Source: Qipengyuania gaetbuli (GTDB lineage Bacteria > Pseudomonadota > Alphaproteobacteria > Sphingomonadales > Sphingomonadaceae). Taken from it: a stretch of 64,000 nucleotides of DNA. This document shows, one piece after another, positions 8,921 through 17,815 of this stretch. How positions within the stretch are numbered: position 1 is the stretch's first letter; each line of letters starts with the position of its first letter. Below the pieces are notes generated by a model. It did no database searches, had not been told where the DNA came from, and saw only the letters and a program-made list of their open reading frames with translations. The stretch covers positions 1,922,001 to 1,986,000 of the forward strand of contig NZ_WTYF01000004.1 in the NCBI RefSeq assembly GCF_009827315.1. Direction: 5' to 3'. Position numbers and translations under genes: made by a program.

Positions 8921-9500
8921 CCCCTGCCGCCTGCCCCTGCGGGGCGGGGGGAAGGCCGAGCGCGTCGGCATTGTCCTGCCGGCCCGGCTCGGTCACGACC
9001 TGCGGCTCGCTCAGCTGGCTGACAGGCGTCTCGCGCCCCAGCGGCGCAAGGCCGCGCGCGATGCGGTCGGCATCGGAGCCGGGCGGCGCTTCGGGCAGCG
9101 CCTCGATATCGATCAGCACCGGCATCGGCGGCGGACAGGGCGGAATGAAGCAGCCGCGCGCGACGACCGGGCCATGGTTCGGGATACCGAACATCTCCAC
9201 CGGCTTCTGGCCCTGCGTGCGCTGCGCATGGCGACGCTCGGCCGCTTCTTTGTCGTAGAGGCGGTTCTCGTCGCCGGTCTGGCGGCGGCAAACGATGATC
9301 TCGCCGGAAATTTCGGCGGCATCCTGCTCGGCGCTGCAATCCTCGAATTTCGGGCCGTCCTCCTCCAGCTGGACGCGCAAATCGATGCGCTCGGGCGGCG
9401 TGGCGGACTGGGCTTGGAGGGCGTCCTTCGCCGAAGCGGCGAACGGGCTTGCGGCAATGAGGACGGGTACGACCGCAAGGACGCGTCTCGACAATGTCAT
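8874..9500 (-). CDS. Secreted hypothetical protein, Pro-rich, with four cysteines
   Basis: This 208-residue protein has a clear signal peptide (MTLSRRVLAVVPVLIAASPFAASA). GCAGGAG lies just upstream of the chosen ATG; the frame is open further up to 9749, but that extension overlaps glpX and looks like shadow. The mature part carries four cysteines, two of them in the pattern GEIIVCRR and GCFIPPCPPP, and ends in a disordered Pro/Ser/Gly tail. The motif around EIIVCRR recurs in small secreted proteins of sphingomonads, in my recollection, but the function is unknown. The gene overlaps the end of hom by 47 bp. Confidence 0.65.
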   Translation of the reverse strand: MTLSRRVLAVVPVLIAASPFAASAKDALQAQSATPPERIDLRVQLEEDGPKFEDCSAEQDAAEISGEIIVCRRQTGDENRLYDKEAAERRHAQRTQGQKPVEMFGIPNHGPVVARGCFIPPCPPPMPVLIDIEALPEAPPGSDADRIARGLAPLGRETPVSQLSEPQVVTEPGRQDNADALGLPPAPQGQAAGVSPSGSASPEAEPSG

Positions 9501-9588
9501 GCTCCTGCGTCTATCGGCGCGGCGCATACGAATTCGCGCACCGCCCACCCGGTCGCTCCCCAAACTGGCTTCAAGGACTGAACCCGCC

Positions 9589-10563
9589 ATGAACTCGCCT
9601 GCCGAAAATCCCCTCGACCGCGTTCTCGTGCTCGAAATGGTCCGCGTGACCGAAGCTGCCGCCATCGCCGCCTCCAAGCTGATCGGGCGCGGCGACGAGA
9701 AGGCCGCCGACGCCGCAGCCGTGGAAGCCATGCGCCGCGCTTTCGACACGCTCTACATGGACGGCACCGTGGTCATCGGCGAGGGCGAGCGCGACGAGGC
9801 GCCGATGCTCTTCATCGGCGAGAAGGTCGGCGGAGCGCCGGGCAAGGGCCCGAAGATCGACATCGCGCTGGACCCGCTGGAAGGCACGACCATCACCGCC
9901 AAGGCGGGGCCGAACTCGCTCGCCGTGCTCGCGGCGGCGGCAGAGGGCTGCCTGCTCAACGCGCCCGACGTCTACATGGACAAGCTGGCGGTCGGCCCGG
10001 GCTATCCCGAAGGCATCATCGATCTTGCCAAGAGCCCGACCGAGAACGTGACGGCGGTCGCGGCCGCCAAGGGCGTGGAGCCGGGCGACATCATCGTCTG
10101 TGTGCTCGACCGCCCGCGCCATGCCGACCTCATCGCCGAACTGCGCAGCCTTGGCTGCGGCGTGGTGCTGATCGGCGACGGCGACGTGGCCGGCGTCATC
10201 GCCGTGACCGACGAGGACACCACCATCGACATGTACATGGGGCAGGGCGGCGCGCCGGAAGGCGTGCTGGCGGCAGCCGCGCTGCGCTGCGTCGGCGGCC
10301 AGTTCAACGGCCGCCTCGTCTTCCGCAACGACGACGAGAAGGCCCGCGCCCGCAAGTGGGGCATCGAAGACCTCAACCGCATCTACACGCGCGACGACCT
10401 GGTGAAGGGCGACTGCATCTTCGCCGCGACCGGCGTGACCTCGGGCTCGCTGCTCGAAGGCGTGAAGTACCGCCGCGGTGGCATCATGACGACCGAAAGC
10501 GTGGTCATGCGCGCCTCCAGCGGCACCGTGCGCTGGATCAAGGGCGAACACCGCACGAAATAG
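9589..10563 (+). CDS. glpX: Class II fructose-1,6-bisphosphatase
   Basis: This 324-residue enzyme hydrolyses fructose-1,6-bisphosphate to fructose-6-phosphate in gluconeogenesis. Metal and substrate motifs of the GlpX family are visible: [12 protein letters not shown] at about 62-73, and ALDPLEGTT at 93-101, with further conserved [13 protein letters not shown] near 220. The ATG at 9589 was chosen from the family N-terminus ([18 protein letters not shown]); the upstream open frame is shadow of the gene on the other strand. It is followed about 90 bp later by prs. Together they serve sugar-phosphate supply. Confidence 0.95.
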   Translation: MNSPAENPLDRVLVLEMVRVTEAAAIAASKLIGRGDEKAADAAAVEAMRRAFDTLYMDGTVVIGEGERDEAPMLFIGEKVGGAPGKGPKIDIALDPLEGTTITAKAGPNSLAVLAAAAEGCLLNAPDVYMDKLAVGPGYPEGIIDLAKSPTENVTAVAAAKGVEPGDIIVCVLDRPRHADLIAELRSLGCGVVLIGDGDVAGVIAVTDEDTTIDMYMGQGGAPEGVLAAAALRCVGGQFNGRLVFRNDDEKARARKWGIEDLNRIYTRDDLVKGDCIFAATGVTSGSLLEGVKYRRGGIMTTESVVMRASSGTVRWIKGEHRTK

Positions 10564-10655
10564 GTTCCGGGCGGGGAAAGGCCCGCCATGCCATGTTGCA
10601 ATCCCATGACGTGTCGCTAGGCGGATTGCACAGCCGCTCACGGGGATTCGCACGC

Positions 10656-11591
10656 ATGAAGATCTTGGCCGCCAATTCGAACCTGCCGCTCGCACGCGCG
10701 ATCGCGGGCTATCTCGAACTGCCGCTCGTCGACGCGCAGGTACGCCGCTTCGCCGACGAGGAGATCTTCGTCGAGATCCACGAGAACGTGCGCGGCGAGG
10801 ATGTGTTCGTCGTCCAGTCGACCAGCTATCCGGCGAACGACAATCTCATGGAACTGCTGATCTGCATCGATGCGCTGAAGCGCGCCTCGGCGCGGCGCAT
10901 CACGGCGGTGGTCCCCTATTTCGGTTATGCAAGGCAGGACCGTAAGCCCGGCCCGCGCACGCCGATCTCGGCCAAGCTGGTGGCGAACCTGATTACCGAA
11001 GCGGGCGCCGACCGCGTGCTGTCGGTCGATTTGCACGCTGGCCAGATCCAGGGCTTCTTCGATATTCCGACCGACAACCTCTATGCGGCGCCCGTCATGG
11101 CGGCCGACATCCAGGCGCGCTACGGCGACCAGGAACTGATGGTTGTCTCGCCCGACGTGGGCGGCGTGGTGCGCGCCCGCGCGCTGGCCAAGCGGCTCGA
11201 CAACGCCCCGCTGGCGATCGTCGACAAGCGCCGCGACCGTCCGGGCGAGAGCGAGGTGATGAACATCATCGGCGACGTGTCGGGCCGCCATTGCATCCTG
11301 ATCGACGACATCATCGATTCGGGCGGAACGCTGTGCAATGCGGCGCAGGCGCTGCTGGACGAAGGGGCGGCATCGGTCGCCGCCTACATCACCCACGGCG
11401 TGCTCTCGGGCGGCGCGGTGGCCCGTGTCGACAGCTCCGCGCTCAAGGAACTGGTCATCACCGATTCCATCCGCGCAACCGATGCGGCCAGCGATTCCGA
11501 GCGTATCCGCATCCTGACCATCGCCCCGCTGATCGGCGAGGCGGTTCGCCGCATTGCCGACGAAAGTTCGGTCAGCTCGCTCTTCGACTAG
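10656..11591 (+). CDS. prs: Ribose-phosphate pyrophosphokinase (PRPP synthetase)
   Basis: This 311-residue cytoplasmic enzyme makes PRPP from ribose-5-phosphate and ATP, feeding nucleotide, histidine and tryptophan synthesis. Diagnostic motifs are present: the flexible-loop region [11 protein letters not shown] near 88-98, [18 protein letters not shown] near 125-142, and the PRPP-binding loop [12 protein letters not shown] near 215-226. Length is normal for the family. The ATG at 10656 follows a GGGGA. The stop overlaps by 4 bp the stop of the convergent AraC-like gene. Confidence 0.97.
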   Translation: MKILAANSNLPLARAIAGYLELPLVDAQVRRFADEEIFVEIHENVRGEDVFVVQSTSYPANDNLMELLICIDALKRASARRITAVVPYFGYARQDRKPGPRTPISAKLVANLITEAGADRVLSVDLHAGQIQGFFDIPTDNLYAAPVMAADIQARYGDQELMVVSPDVGGVVRARALAKRLDNAPLAIVDKRRDRPGESEVMNIIGDVSGRHCILIDDIIDSGGTLCNAAQALLDEGAASVAAYITHGVLSGGAVARVDSSALKELVITDSIRATDAASDSERIRILTIAPLIGEAVRRIADESSVSSLFD

Positions 11592-12583
11592 GTTTCGGCC
11601 GGCCCTGCCATCGGCAGTTCGGACGAGGGGTCGCGCCAGCTCGGCGCCCCGCCCTCGTGCGCGACCGCCAGCGCCTCGGCCTTGCGCGCCTGCCGCGCTT
11701 CCAGCGTCAGCGTGATGACCGGCTGGGGCGAGCGGGTGAAGACCATCGGCGTCATGCCGAAAAACTCGCTGAACTCGCGGATCATGTGCGACTGGTCATA
11801 ATAGCGCATCACCGCTTCGTCGCCCTCCGCACCCTCGCAGATGCCCCGCAATGTCGCGGCGAGGTCGAGTGCGCGAGCCCGGCGCAGCACGTGCTTGGGC
11901 GGCAGGCCGTAATCGCGCAGCACCTGCCGAGTCAGCGTGCGCGGATTGACGCCCAGCTGGTCGGCGAGGTCGCCGACCTGCAGGTTCGGGTCGGCCAGCG
12001 TCGCAAGGTCGAACAGGCGGATCGTCTCGCTCGGCGCTTCCGGCTGCATTTCCCGGACGAGGTCGAGCAGGCATTGTTCGACCAAATCGATCCAGTCGCG
12101 CGGTGTGCCGTCGAGGTCGAACTCGTCGAGCCATTCCTCGCGGATGGCGGGATAGACTTCCGCCAGGGTCCTGATCTCGTCGACCAGCGGCGCGATCTCC
12201 GGACCGCCGAGCGCGCCCACTGCCCCGGGATGGAATTGGATCGCCACGGTCGAAAAGCCGCCGCGGAAGGTGGCCGGCATGCGCTTGGAATTGGGCCCGT
12301 AGAAATAGGACCCGCGGCCATGGAGGTAGGAGCCTGACGCCGTCTCGCCGTGCAAGTCGCCCCGCAGGATGAAGCGGATGATCGGCACGTCGGAGAACAC
12401 CCCGCAGGACACGAGATTGTCGGCCGGAGCCTCGACCTTGGTGGCGTAGAGGCGGCAGACCCAGGGCTGCAGTTCCTCGCAAGCCGCGCGGTTGAACGAC
12501 AGCGGATTGCCGTCGCGGGTGGCGCCCGCAAGCGAGTGCAGGTGGTTGTCCGGGGTCAGGGGCTCGTCGGTTTCGTCACGCAT
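11588..12583 (-). CDS. AraC-family transcriptional regulator (pair, second gene)
   Basis: This 331-residue protein has an N-terminal sensing domain of about 200 residues and a C-terminal AraC-type double helix-turn-helix (about 205-300). The HTH part shows the first recognition region ([20 protein letters not shown]) and the second ([19 protein letters not shown]). The effector is unknown. It is 15 bp downstream of a related gene (12599-13552) on the same strand, and both end in a similar Ala/Arg/Glu-rich tail with PSWRDP or PAPWRDP, so they are likely tandem duplicates. Its stop overlaps that of prs. Confidence 0.88.
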   Translation of the reverse strand: MRDETDEPLTPDNHLHSLAGATRDGNPLSFNRAACEELQPWVCRLYATKVEAPADNLVSCGVFSDVPIIRFILRGDLHGETASGSYLHGRGSYFYGPNSKRMPATFRGGFSTVAIQFHPGAVGALGGPEIAPLVDEIRTLAEVYPAIREEWLDEFDLDGTPRDWIDLVEQCLLDLVREMQPEAPSETIRLFDLATLADPNLQVGDLADQLGVNPRTLTRQVLRDYGLPPKHVLRRARALDLAATLRGICEGAEGDEAVMRYYDQSHMIREFSEFFGMTPMVFTRSPQPVITLTLEARQARKAEALAVAHEGGAPSWRDPSSELPMAGPAET

Positions 12584-12598
12584 GGGATAGACAGGGGG

Positions 12599-13552
12599 TC
12601 AATCGGTATCGGGTTCGGTGTCGGGGTCCCGCCACGGGGCAGGTTCTCCGGCGGACAGTTTCGCCAGCGCTTCCAGGCGGCGCGACTGGCGGATTTCCAT
12701 GGTGATGCGCAAGAGCGGGCAATCGCCGACCTGCAGTCCGCGCGGGGTCTGGTCGAAGAAATACCGCATCTCCCGCGACAGGTGGGACTGGTCGAAATAG
12801 CGCAGGCGAAGCTCGGGCTCTTCGTCCTCGTCCGCCACGCCCAGCAGCGCTGCCGCCATGTCCAGCGCGCGCGCCCGGCGCAGGGCGAACTTGGGCGTCA
12901 CGCCCCAGTGGCGGTTGATGGTCCGCTCCAGCGTGCGCCGGGTCACGCCGGTCGTGTCGGCGAAATCGGCAAGGCTGGCATTGGGAGCGGTCAGGCACTG
13001 CCATTCGAAAGCCTCGAGCAGGCCGTGCGGCTCCTCGAGCCCGGCCTCGCTGATGCGCTCGTGCAGATGGGCCTCGCAGGCATCGAGCCAGGCGACGGGA
13101 TCGTCCTGCGGGCGGTGCCCTTCGTGCGGGATGCCGTGTCCTGTCAGCGGGTCGATAGGCAGGATGCGGTCGAGCATCTCGCTCGCCTCGGGAAGGTCGA
13201 AATTATGCGCGAAGCCGGAGGTGCAATTGACCGAGACGACGCGGAAAGAACCGTGCACTTTCAGCTTCATCGCGCGCGTTTCCGGCCCGAAATAGAGCGC
13301 CATGCCCTCTTCGCCCGGCTCGAACTCCTGCACGCCGTCCGCCGTCTCGGCGGTCCATTTCGCGCCGTAGATCATCCGCAGGACCGGGTGCTCGCACATG
13401 GACGCGCATTCGATCGAGGCGCCTTCGGGCATGTCGACCGACGTCACGCCCACGCGCATCAGCCAGTGGCGCAGGTCGGGGTGCGGCGACCGGTTGAGCG
13501 ACAGGGGCATGCCTTTTGGCGTCGATCCGGTGTTGGAGTGGATCGACGACAT
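12599..13552 (-). CDS. AraC-family transcriptional regulator (pair, first gene)
   Basis: This 317-residue AraC-like regulator has an N-terminal domain with a GEEGMALYFGPETRAMKL segment near 77-94 that resembles a cupin-type sensor. The C-terminal AraC HTH domain has SLADFADTTGVTRRTLERTI near 193-212 and RYFDQSHLSREMRYFFDQTP about 45 residues further on. It precedes the paralogue at 11588-12583 and is divergent from hisN, with about 140 bp between them that hold a dyad (13650-13663). No nearby catabolic operon suggests a target; it may act on its own promoter or elsewhere. Confidence 0.88.
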   Translation of the reverse strand: MSSIHSNTGSTPKGMPLSLNRSPHPDLRHWLMRVGVTSVDMPEGASIECASMCEHPVLRMIYGAKWTAETADGVQEFEPGEEGMALYFGPETRAMKLKVHGSFRVVSVNCTSGFAHNFDLPEASEMLDRILPIDPLTGHGIPHEGHRPQDDPVAWLDACEAHLHERISEAGLEEPHGLLEAFEWQCLTAPNASLADFADTTGVTRRTLERTINRHWGVTPKFALRRARALDMAAALLGVADEDEEPELRLRYFDQSHLSREMRYFFDQTPRGLQVGDCPLLRITMEIRQSRRLEALAKLSAGEPAPWRDPDTEPDTD

Positions 13553-13649
13553 GTCGGCTTCGGTGCCACCAGGCCCCGGCCGGTTAGTGGCGTCCTTCGA
13601 CGTCGTGACGTAATCCCCCTTCGATGCGACCCGAAGGCGGGATGCTTTA

Positions 13650-13663
13650 TCAAGCTATCTTGA
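13650..13663. promoter_or_regulatory. Dyad operator candidate between AraC-like gene and hisN
   Basis: The sequence TCAAG-CTAT-CTTGA is a perfect 5-bp dyad with a 4-bp spacer. It overlaps TTGACC (13660-13665), which could be a -35 box for hisN with a weak -10 box AAATGC 17 bp further on. Its place between divergent genes, one a regulator, makes it a reasonable operator candidate. This is inference from symmetry and position. Confidence 0.35.
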
Positions 13664-13694
13664 CCGTATTGTGTAATGCAGCAAATGCACCGCC

Positions 13695-14477
13695 ATGCCA
13701 ACGCATTCCGATCTCGCCTTCGCCAACCGTCTCGCCGATGCCGCCGGTGAAGCGATCCGCCCGCTGTTCCGCGGGAGCTGGGAGCAGGAGCAGAAATCGG
13801 ACTCCACTTTCGTCACCGAAGCCGACCGAGCAGCCGAAGCTGCAATGCGCGCGCTGATCGAGGCGGAACACCCCGATGACGGCATTTTCGGCGAGGAATA
13901 CGGCATCCGCAACGAGAGCGCGGGGCGCCGCTGGGTGCTCGACCCGATCGACGGCACCACCAGCTTCATCGCCGGACGACCCATCTTCGGCACGCTGATC
14001 GCACTGCTGCAGGACGGCTTTCCCGTGCTCGGCATCATCGACCAGCCGATCGGGCGCGAACGCTGGGCAGGTTTTTCGGGGCGCGAGACGACTTTCAACG
14101 GCAAGCCGGTGCGCAGCGCGCCCTGCCGTGCGCTGGGCGATGCGGTGCTCGCCACCACCACGCCGCACCAGTTCTCCGACCACGAGGCGGACCATTTTAT
14201 GGGCCTTGCCAAGTCGGTGGCCGAGCGCAAGATCATCTACGGCGGCGATTGCTACAATTACGGCCTCGTCGCGAGCGGCCATGTCGACCTCGTGTGCGAG
14301 GCGGGCCTCAAGCTGCACGATTTCGCCGCGCTCGCCCCGATCGTGGAAGGCGCAGGCGGTCTCATGTGCGACTGGTCCGGCGAGCCGCTCCATGCGGGCA
14401 GCGACGGCAATGTGCTGGCCATCGGCGATCCCGCGCGGCTCGAAGACGTGCTCGAGGCCATGGGGCTGGCCGAATAG
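13695..14477 (+). CDS. hisN: Histidinol-phosphatase of the inositol monophosphatase family
   Basis: This 260-residue Mg2+-dependent phosphatase has the family motifs GEEYG (66-70) and DPIDGTTSF (83-91) and a third metal site near GGDCYNYGLVASGHVDLVCE... around 184-200. The combination of FVTEADRAAE and the YNYGLVASG region fits HisN, which makes histidinol from histidinol phosphate, better than a true inositol monophosphatase; this is family knowledge. No ribosome binding site is visible before the ATG, so the transcript may be leaderless. It stands alone between the AraC pair and an outer membrane protein. Confidence 0.88.
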   Translation: MPTHSDLAFANRLADAAGEAIRPLFRGSWEQEQKSDSTFVTEADRAAEAAMRALIEAEHPDDGIFGEEYGIRNESAGRRWVLDPIDGTTSFIAGRPIFGTLIALLQDGFPVLGIIDQPIGRERWAGFSGRETTFNGKPVRSAPCRALGDAVLATTTPHQFSDHEADHFMGLAKSVAERKIIYGGDCYNYGLVASGHVDLVCEAGLKLHDFAALAPIVEGAGGLMCDWSGEPLHAGSDGNVLAIGDPARLEDVLEAMGLAE

Positions 14478-14576
14478 GCGGGAAAAGCCCGCGCCGTTCA
14501 CTTTACAATCATTTGGCCGCGTCTAGGGACCCGTTCGCCGTTTGGACGGCATGAACTCAAAAGGGTCTCAGAACAC

Positions 14577-15203
14577 ATGAATAAAACGATTATCGCGCTT
14601 GCGCTCGCAGGCGTCGCCATGCCCGCAGCGGCACAGGCACAGGATTACGATAGCTCGAACGCCGTTGCCGCCGACAAGGCCGGCGTGCGCGTCGAGGGCC
14701 GCCTTTCGTGGGAGCGTATTAACGATCCCGAAGAAGAAGCCGGCATCAATTACGAAATCGGTTCGGGCATCGCCTATGGCGGTGAAATCGGCGTCGATTT
14801 CCCGGTCAGCGAGCGCGTCGTGCTCGGCCCCTACGTGAACTACGAAGCCTCGAGCGTCGAAGACTGCGCCGACGGCCTGTGCGTCGGTTCGGACGGCTTC
14901 TGGTCGGCCGGCATCCATGCAGGTCTGATCACTGGCAAGTCGGGCATGGTCTATGCCAAGCTCGGCTACGGCGAGCAGACCATCTACCTCGACGGCGAAT
15001 TCTACGATGCCGGCACCAACACCACCTTCGTCTTCGACGAGAGCGAAACGGGTGGCGGCTATGCCTTCGCGATGGGTTACGAGCACGGCTTCACCAGCAC
15101 GCTCTACGGCCGTGCCGAAGTGGGCGTGAGCGAAGCCTCGGACATCTACGGCTTCGATTTCCAGCGCGGCCACATCGGCCTGTCGCTCGGCGCGCGCTTC
15201 TAA
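14577..15203 (+). CDS. Outer membrane beta-barrel protein
   Basis: This 208-residue protein has a signal peptide (MNKTIIALALAGVAMPAAAQA) followed by an alternating beta-strand pattern and a C-terminal phenylalanine after LSLGARF, the usual signal for BamA-dependent insertion. It resembles small opacity/porin-like barrels with about eight strands. A pair of cysteines (EDCADGLCVG) probably forms a loop disulfide. It is monocistronic, ending in a strong terminator. Ligand and role are unknown. Confidence 0.85.
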   Translation: MNKTIIALALAGVAMPAAAQAQDYDSSNAVAADKAGVRVEGRLSWERINDPEEEAGINYEIGSGIAYGGEIGVDFPVSERVVLGPYVNYEASSVEDCADGLCVGSDGFWSAGIHAGLITGKSGMVYAKLGYGEQTIYLDGEFYDAGTNTTFVFDESETGGGYAFAMGYEHGFTSTLYGRAEVGVSEASDIYGFDFQRGHIGLSLGARF

Positions 15204-15228
15204 GCTCGCGGGCTTGCAAGCCAAATCG

Positions 15229-15265
15229 GGGGCGGGCTGCCGGAGAGGCGGCCCGCCCTTTTTCT
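15229..15265 (+). terminator. Rho-independent terminator after the beta-barrel gene
   Basis: The stem has 11 paired bases with one T-G wobble, GGCGGGC-T-GCC (15231-15241) against GGC-G-GCCCGCC (15247-15257), and a loop GGAGA, followed by a T run (15259-15263). It lies 26 bp after the stop codon. Confidence 0.88.
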
Positions 15266-15305
15266 ATCCGGTAGCGAAACCGGGCGAATGCGTTAGGAAG
15301 GCGCC

Positions 15306-16055
15306 ATGCAGGACGGTCTATCGCTCGCAGGACGCAATGCGCTGGTCACCGGCGCGGCGCGGGGGCTGGGTTTCGAGATCGCGCAGCGCCTTGCCGGGCG
15401 CGGCGCGAAGGTCTGGCTCAACGGGCGCGATGCGGCGGCGCTCAAGGAGGCTGCCTTGCGCATCGGCGGGGCTTGCGAACCTCTCGCCTTCGACATTGCC
15501 GACGATGCGGGGACCGCTGCGGCATTCGACCGTTTGGCAGGCGAGGGCGGTCTCGACATCCTCGTCAACAATGTCGGCCAGCGCGACCGGCGGCCGCTGG
15601 CAGACCTGCGCCGCGAGGACATGCGCGCCATGCTCGACGTGAACCTGACAGCGCCTTTCGACCTTGCCCGCCGCGCGGCTTTGCAGATGCAGGCCAAGGG
15701 CAAGGGCCGGATCATCAACATCACCTCGATCGCTGCCGATATCGCGCGCGGCGACGTGCTCTATACCGCGAGCAAGGGCGGGCTCGCCGCGCTGACCCGC
15801 GCGCTGGCGGCGGAGCTTGGCGGCCAGGGCATCACCGTCAATGCCGTGGCGCCGGGCTATTTCGCGACCGAGGCAAACGACGAGATGGTCGCCGACGAGG
15901 ACATCGCCGCCCATCTCGAGCGGCGCACCTCGCTGGGGCGCTGGGGCCAGCCGGACGAGATCGCGGGTGCGGTGGCCTTCCTTGCCTCGGACGAGGCCAG
16001 CTACATTACCGGGCAGACGCTGGCGGTCGACGGGGGCTACCTCACCCACTTCTGA
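15306..16055 (+). CDS. SDR family oxidoreductase
   Basis: This 249-residue short-chain dehydrogenase/reductase has the cofactor motif TGAARGLG at 15-22, the NNVG motif at 88-91 (usually NNAG), catalytic Ser141 and the YxxxK pair Y153/K157. The C-terminal VDGGYLTHF is typical of the FabG-like branch of classical SDRs. It probably acts on a ketone or sugar alcohol with NAD(P). Substrate is unknown. It stands alone and precedes the ribosomal protein pair rpmI-rplT by 130 bp with its own start. Confidence 0.88.
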   Translation: MQDGLSLAGRNALVTGAARGLGFEIAQRLAGRGAKVWLNGRDAAALKEAALRIGGACEPLAFDIADDAGTAAAFDRLAGEGGLDILVNNVGQRDRRPLADLRREDMRAMLDVNLTAPFDLARRAALQMQAKGKGRIINITSIAADIARGDVLYTASKGGLAALTRALAAELGGQGITVNAVAPGYFATEANDEMVADEDIAAHLERRTSLGRWGQPDEIAGAVAFLASDEASYITGQTLAVDGGYLTHF

Positions 16056-16056
16056 C

Positions 16057-16084
16057 TTGCATTCGCCGCGCGAAACGCTATTTG
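16057..16084 (+). promoter_or_regulatory. Candidate sigma-70 promoter for rpmI-rplT
   Basis: TTGCAT (16057-16062) and TATTTG (16079-16084) are separated by 16 bp, about 100 bp before rpmI. The long leader that would follow could hold autoregulatory structure, as ribosomal protein L20 often represses its own operon. This is only a consensus match. Confidence 0.35.
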
Positions 16085-16185
16085 CGCGCCCTTCACCGAC
16101 ACGTGATTCACCGCCGGTCTGGCCACAAGGGCTGCCAGGGCTGGTTGGACGTGTCTCCGAACCGATATCCGTAAAGGAGATGAAA

Positions 16186-16389
16186 ATGCCCAAGCTGAAG
16201 ACCAAGAGTGGTGTGAAGAAGCGCTTCAAGATCACCGCCACCGGCAAGGTCAAGCACGGCGTCGCTGGCAAGCGTCACCGCCTGATCAGCCACAATGCGA
16301 AGTATATCCGCCAGAACCGCGGCACCTCTGTCCTGTCGGAAGCCGACACGAAGACGGTGAAGAAGTGGGCGCCTTACGGCCTCGACTGA
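16186..16389 (+). CDS. rpmI: 50S ribosomal protein L35
   Basis: This 67-residue, very basic protein starts [15 protein letters not shown] and ends near KKWAPYGLD, the normal pattern for L35, a component of the large ribosomal subunit. The ribosome binding site AAAGGAG is 6-12 bp upstream. It is followed 23 bp later by rplT, the standard pairing. infC, which often precedes this pair, is not adjacent here. Confidence 0.97.
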   Translation: MPKLKTKSGVKKRFKITATGKVKHGVAGKRHRLISHNAKYIRQNRGTSVLSEADTKTVKKWAPYGLD

Positions 16390-16412
16390 TCGCGAACTAA
16401 GGAGAAACTGAT

Positions 16413-16772
16413 ATGCCTCGCATTAAACGCGGCGTTACCACGCGCCAGAAGCACAAGCGGCTCCTAGACCAGGCCAAGGGCTATCGCGGTCGCCGCAAGA
16501 ACACCATCCGCGTCGCGCGCCAGGCCGTCGAAAAGGCCGGCCAGTACGCTTACCGCGACCGCAAAATCAAGAAGCGCAACTTCCGCGCTCTCTGGATCCA
16601 GCGCATCAACGCAGCGGTGCGCGCCGAAGGCCTGACCTATTCGCAGTTCATGCACGGCACCAAGCTGGCCGGCATCGAACTGGACCGCAAGGTGATGGCC
16701 GATCTCGCCATGAACGAAGGCGCTGCCTTCAAGGCGATCATCGAACAGGCGAAGAAGGCACTTCCCGCCTGA
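16413..16772 (+). CDS. rplT: 50S ribosomal protein L20
   Basis: This 119-residue basic protein starts [18 protein letters not shown] and has the family segment [20 protein letters not shown] near 23-42. L20 binds 23S rRNA and is needed for early assembly of the 50S subunit; in other bacteria it also represses its own operon. A GGAG lies upstream of the ATG. The gene ends 32 bp before a strong terminator. Confidence 0.98.
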   Translation: MPRIKRGVTTRQKHKRLLDQAKGYRGRRKNTIRVARQAVEKAGQYAYRDRKIKKRNFRALWIQRINAAVRAEGLTYSQFMHGTKLAGIELDRKVMADLAMNEGAAFKAIIEQAKKALPA

Positions 16773-16804
16773 ATGCCGGCCTGACAGGGCCAGACGAATT
16801 CAGG

Positions 16805-16840
16805 AAGGGCGTCTCCTTTTGGGAGGCGCCCTTTCTTTTT
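16805..16840 (+). terminator. Rho-independent terminator after rplT
   Basis: A 10-bp stem, GGGCGTCTCC (16808-16817-ish) against GGAGGCGCCC with one T-G wobble, encloses a loop rich in T, and is followed by CTTTCTTTTT. It closes the rpmI-rplT operon. Confidence 0.9.
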
Positions 16841-16888
16841 GCCCTGTCCGATTGGCTAAGTCTCCGTATTTGCGTTACTCTGTGACGC

Positions 16889-17812
16889 ATGGTGGAGGTG
16901 ATCTTCCCTGACGATACCGGCCGGCTGGACGTGCGCTTCTTTCCGCCGCCTGCCGATCTGGAACCTTACCTGACCCTCATTTACCACCTGAGGGTGTCGC
17001 TGCCGGAAGGGGAGACAATCGAGGATTATCTCCAGCCGGAATGGGCAAACCTGCGGTTCTATTGCGGCGTTTCCGCCAAGCGGCAAGGGCAGGTGGAACG
17101 CAGCGGGCCGACCCGCCTTGGCGAAGCGCGGCTCCACGTTACCGGCCCGCGCGCGCGGGCGCTCCATTTCGAAACCGGAAGCGCAGAAGTGTGGGGCGTC
17201 GGCCTCATGCCGCTGGGCTGGGCGCGTTATATCGGTGCCTCTGCCAGCGACTATGTCGATTTTGCCGGCGACGGGGAGGTGGAACCTGCCTTTTCCGGCA
17301 TCTTGCCGCTTTGCGATGTGCTGTGCAGTCCGGACGGGGACGAGGATGAGCAGCTTGCGGCGCTGATCGGCTTCTTTCGCGACCATCCCGGCAAGGTCGC
17401 GGATGAAGCCCGTATCCGGGCAATCCACGCGGCAATGGTCGACCCCTACCTGGTCCATATCGAGGACTTCGCCGACGCCGCGAAGATGCACAAGCGCACG
17501 CTGGAGCGGCTGTGCCGCAAGCACTTCGGCTTTTCCCCGCGCTTCCTGCTGCGCCGCCAGCGCATGACGCGCTGCCTGATGGCCTTCATGCTGGCCAAGG
17601 AAAAGAATTGGCGACAAACGATCGATCTGCATTATCACGACCAATCCCACTTCTTTCGCGAGTTCCAGACCTTCATGGGAATGAGCCCCAGCGAATATGC
17701 CGCATTGCCACACCCGATTCTCGGTGCCTTCGCAGCCGAGCGGCAGCGCGTCTGGGGTGCGCCGGTCCGTGAAGCGGGCGCCTCGCCTGGCGAACAGCTG
17801 AGCGAGGCTTGA
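16889..17812 (+). CDS. AraC-family transcriptional regulator (triad, first gene)
   Basis: This 307-residue AraC-like regulator has an N-terminal domain with PPPADLEPYLTLIYHLRV near 18-35 and EDYLQPEWANLRF near 46-58, of the DUF6597-like type as I recall it. A C-terminal AraC HTH follows (about 195-285), containing IEDFADAAKMHKRTLERL and YHDQSHFFREFQTFMGMSP. After the HTH comes a shared tail LPHPILGAFAAER. The gene is 3 bp before the next paralogue, so the two are surely cotranscribed. Effector and targets are unknown. Confidence 0.88.
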   Translation: MVEVIFPDDTGRLDVRFFPPPADLEPYLTLIYHLRVSLPEGETIEDYLQPEWANLRFYCGVSAKRQGQVERSGPTRLGEARLHVTGPRARALHFETGSAEVWGVGLMPLGWARYIGASASDYVDFAGDGEVEPAFSGILPLCDVLCSPDGDEDEQLAALIGFFRDHPGKVADEARIRAIHAAMVDPYLVHIEDFADAAKMHKRTLERLCRKHFGFSPRFLLRRQRMTRCLMAFMLAKEKNWRQTIDLHYHDQSHFFREFQTFMGMSPSEYAALPHPILGAFAAERQRVWGAPVREAGASPGEQLSEA

Positions 17813-17815
17813 CGG

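Noticed and set aside
7520..8971. Long open frame on the minus strand opposite hom (483 residues)
   Set aside because: It is the antisense of a well-conserved gene, has composition typical of GC-rich shadow frames (His, Arg, Gly, Ala) and no family motif.
14551..14580. Nine-residue leader frame (MNSKGSQNT) overlapping the start of the beta-barrel gene
   Set aside because: No ribosome binding site for it and no attenuator-like codon run; probably chance.
16056..16185. Hidden infC before rpmI
   Set aside because: The 130 bp are too short and the upstream gene is an SDR; infC must be elsewhere.
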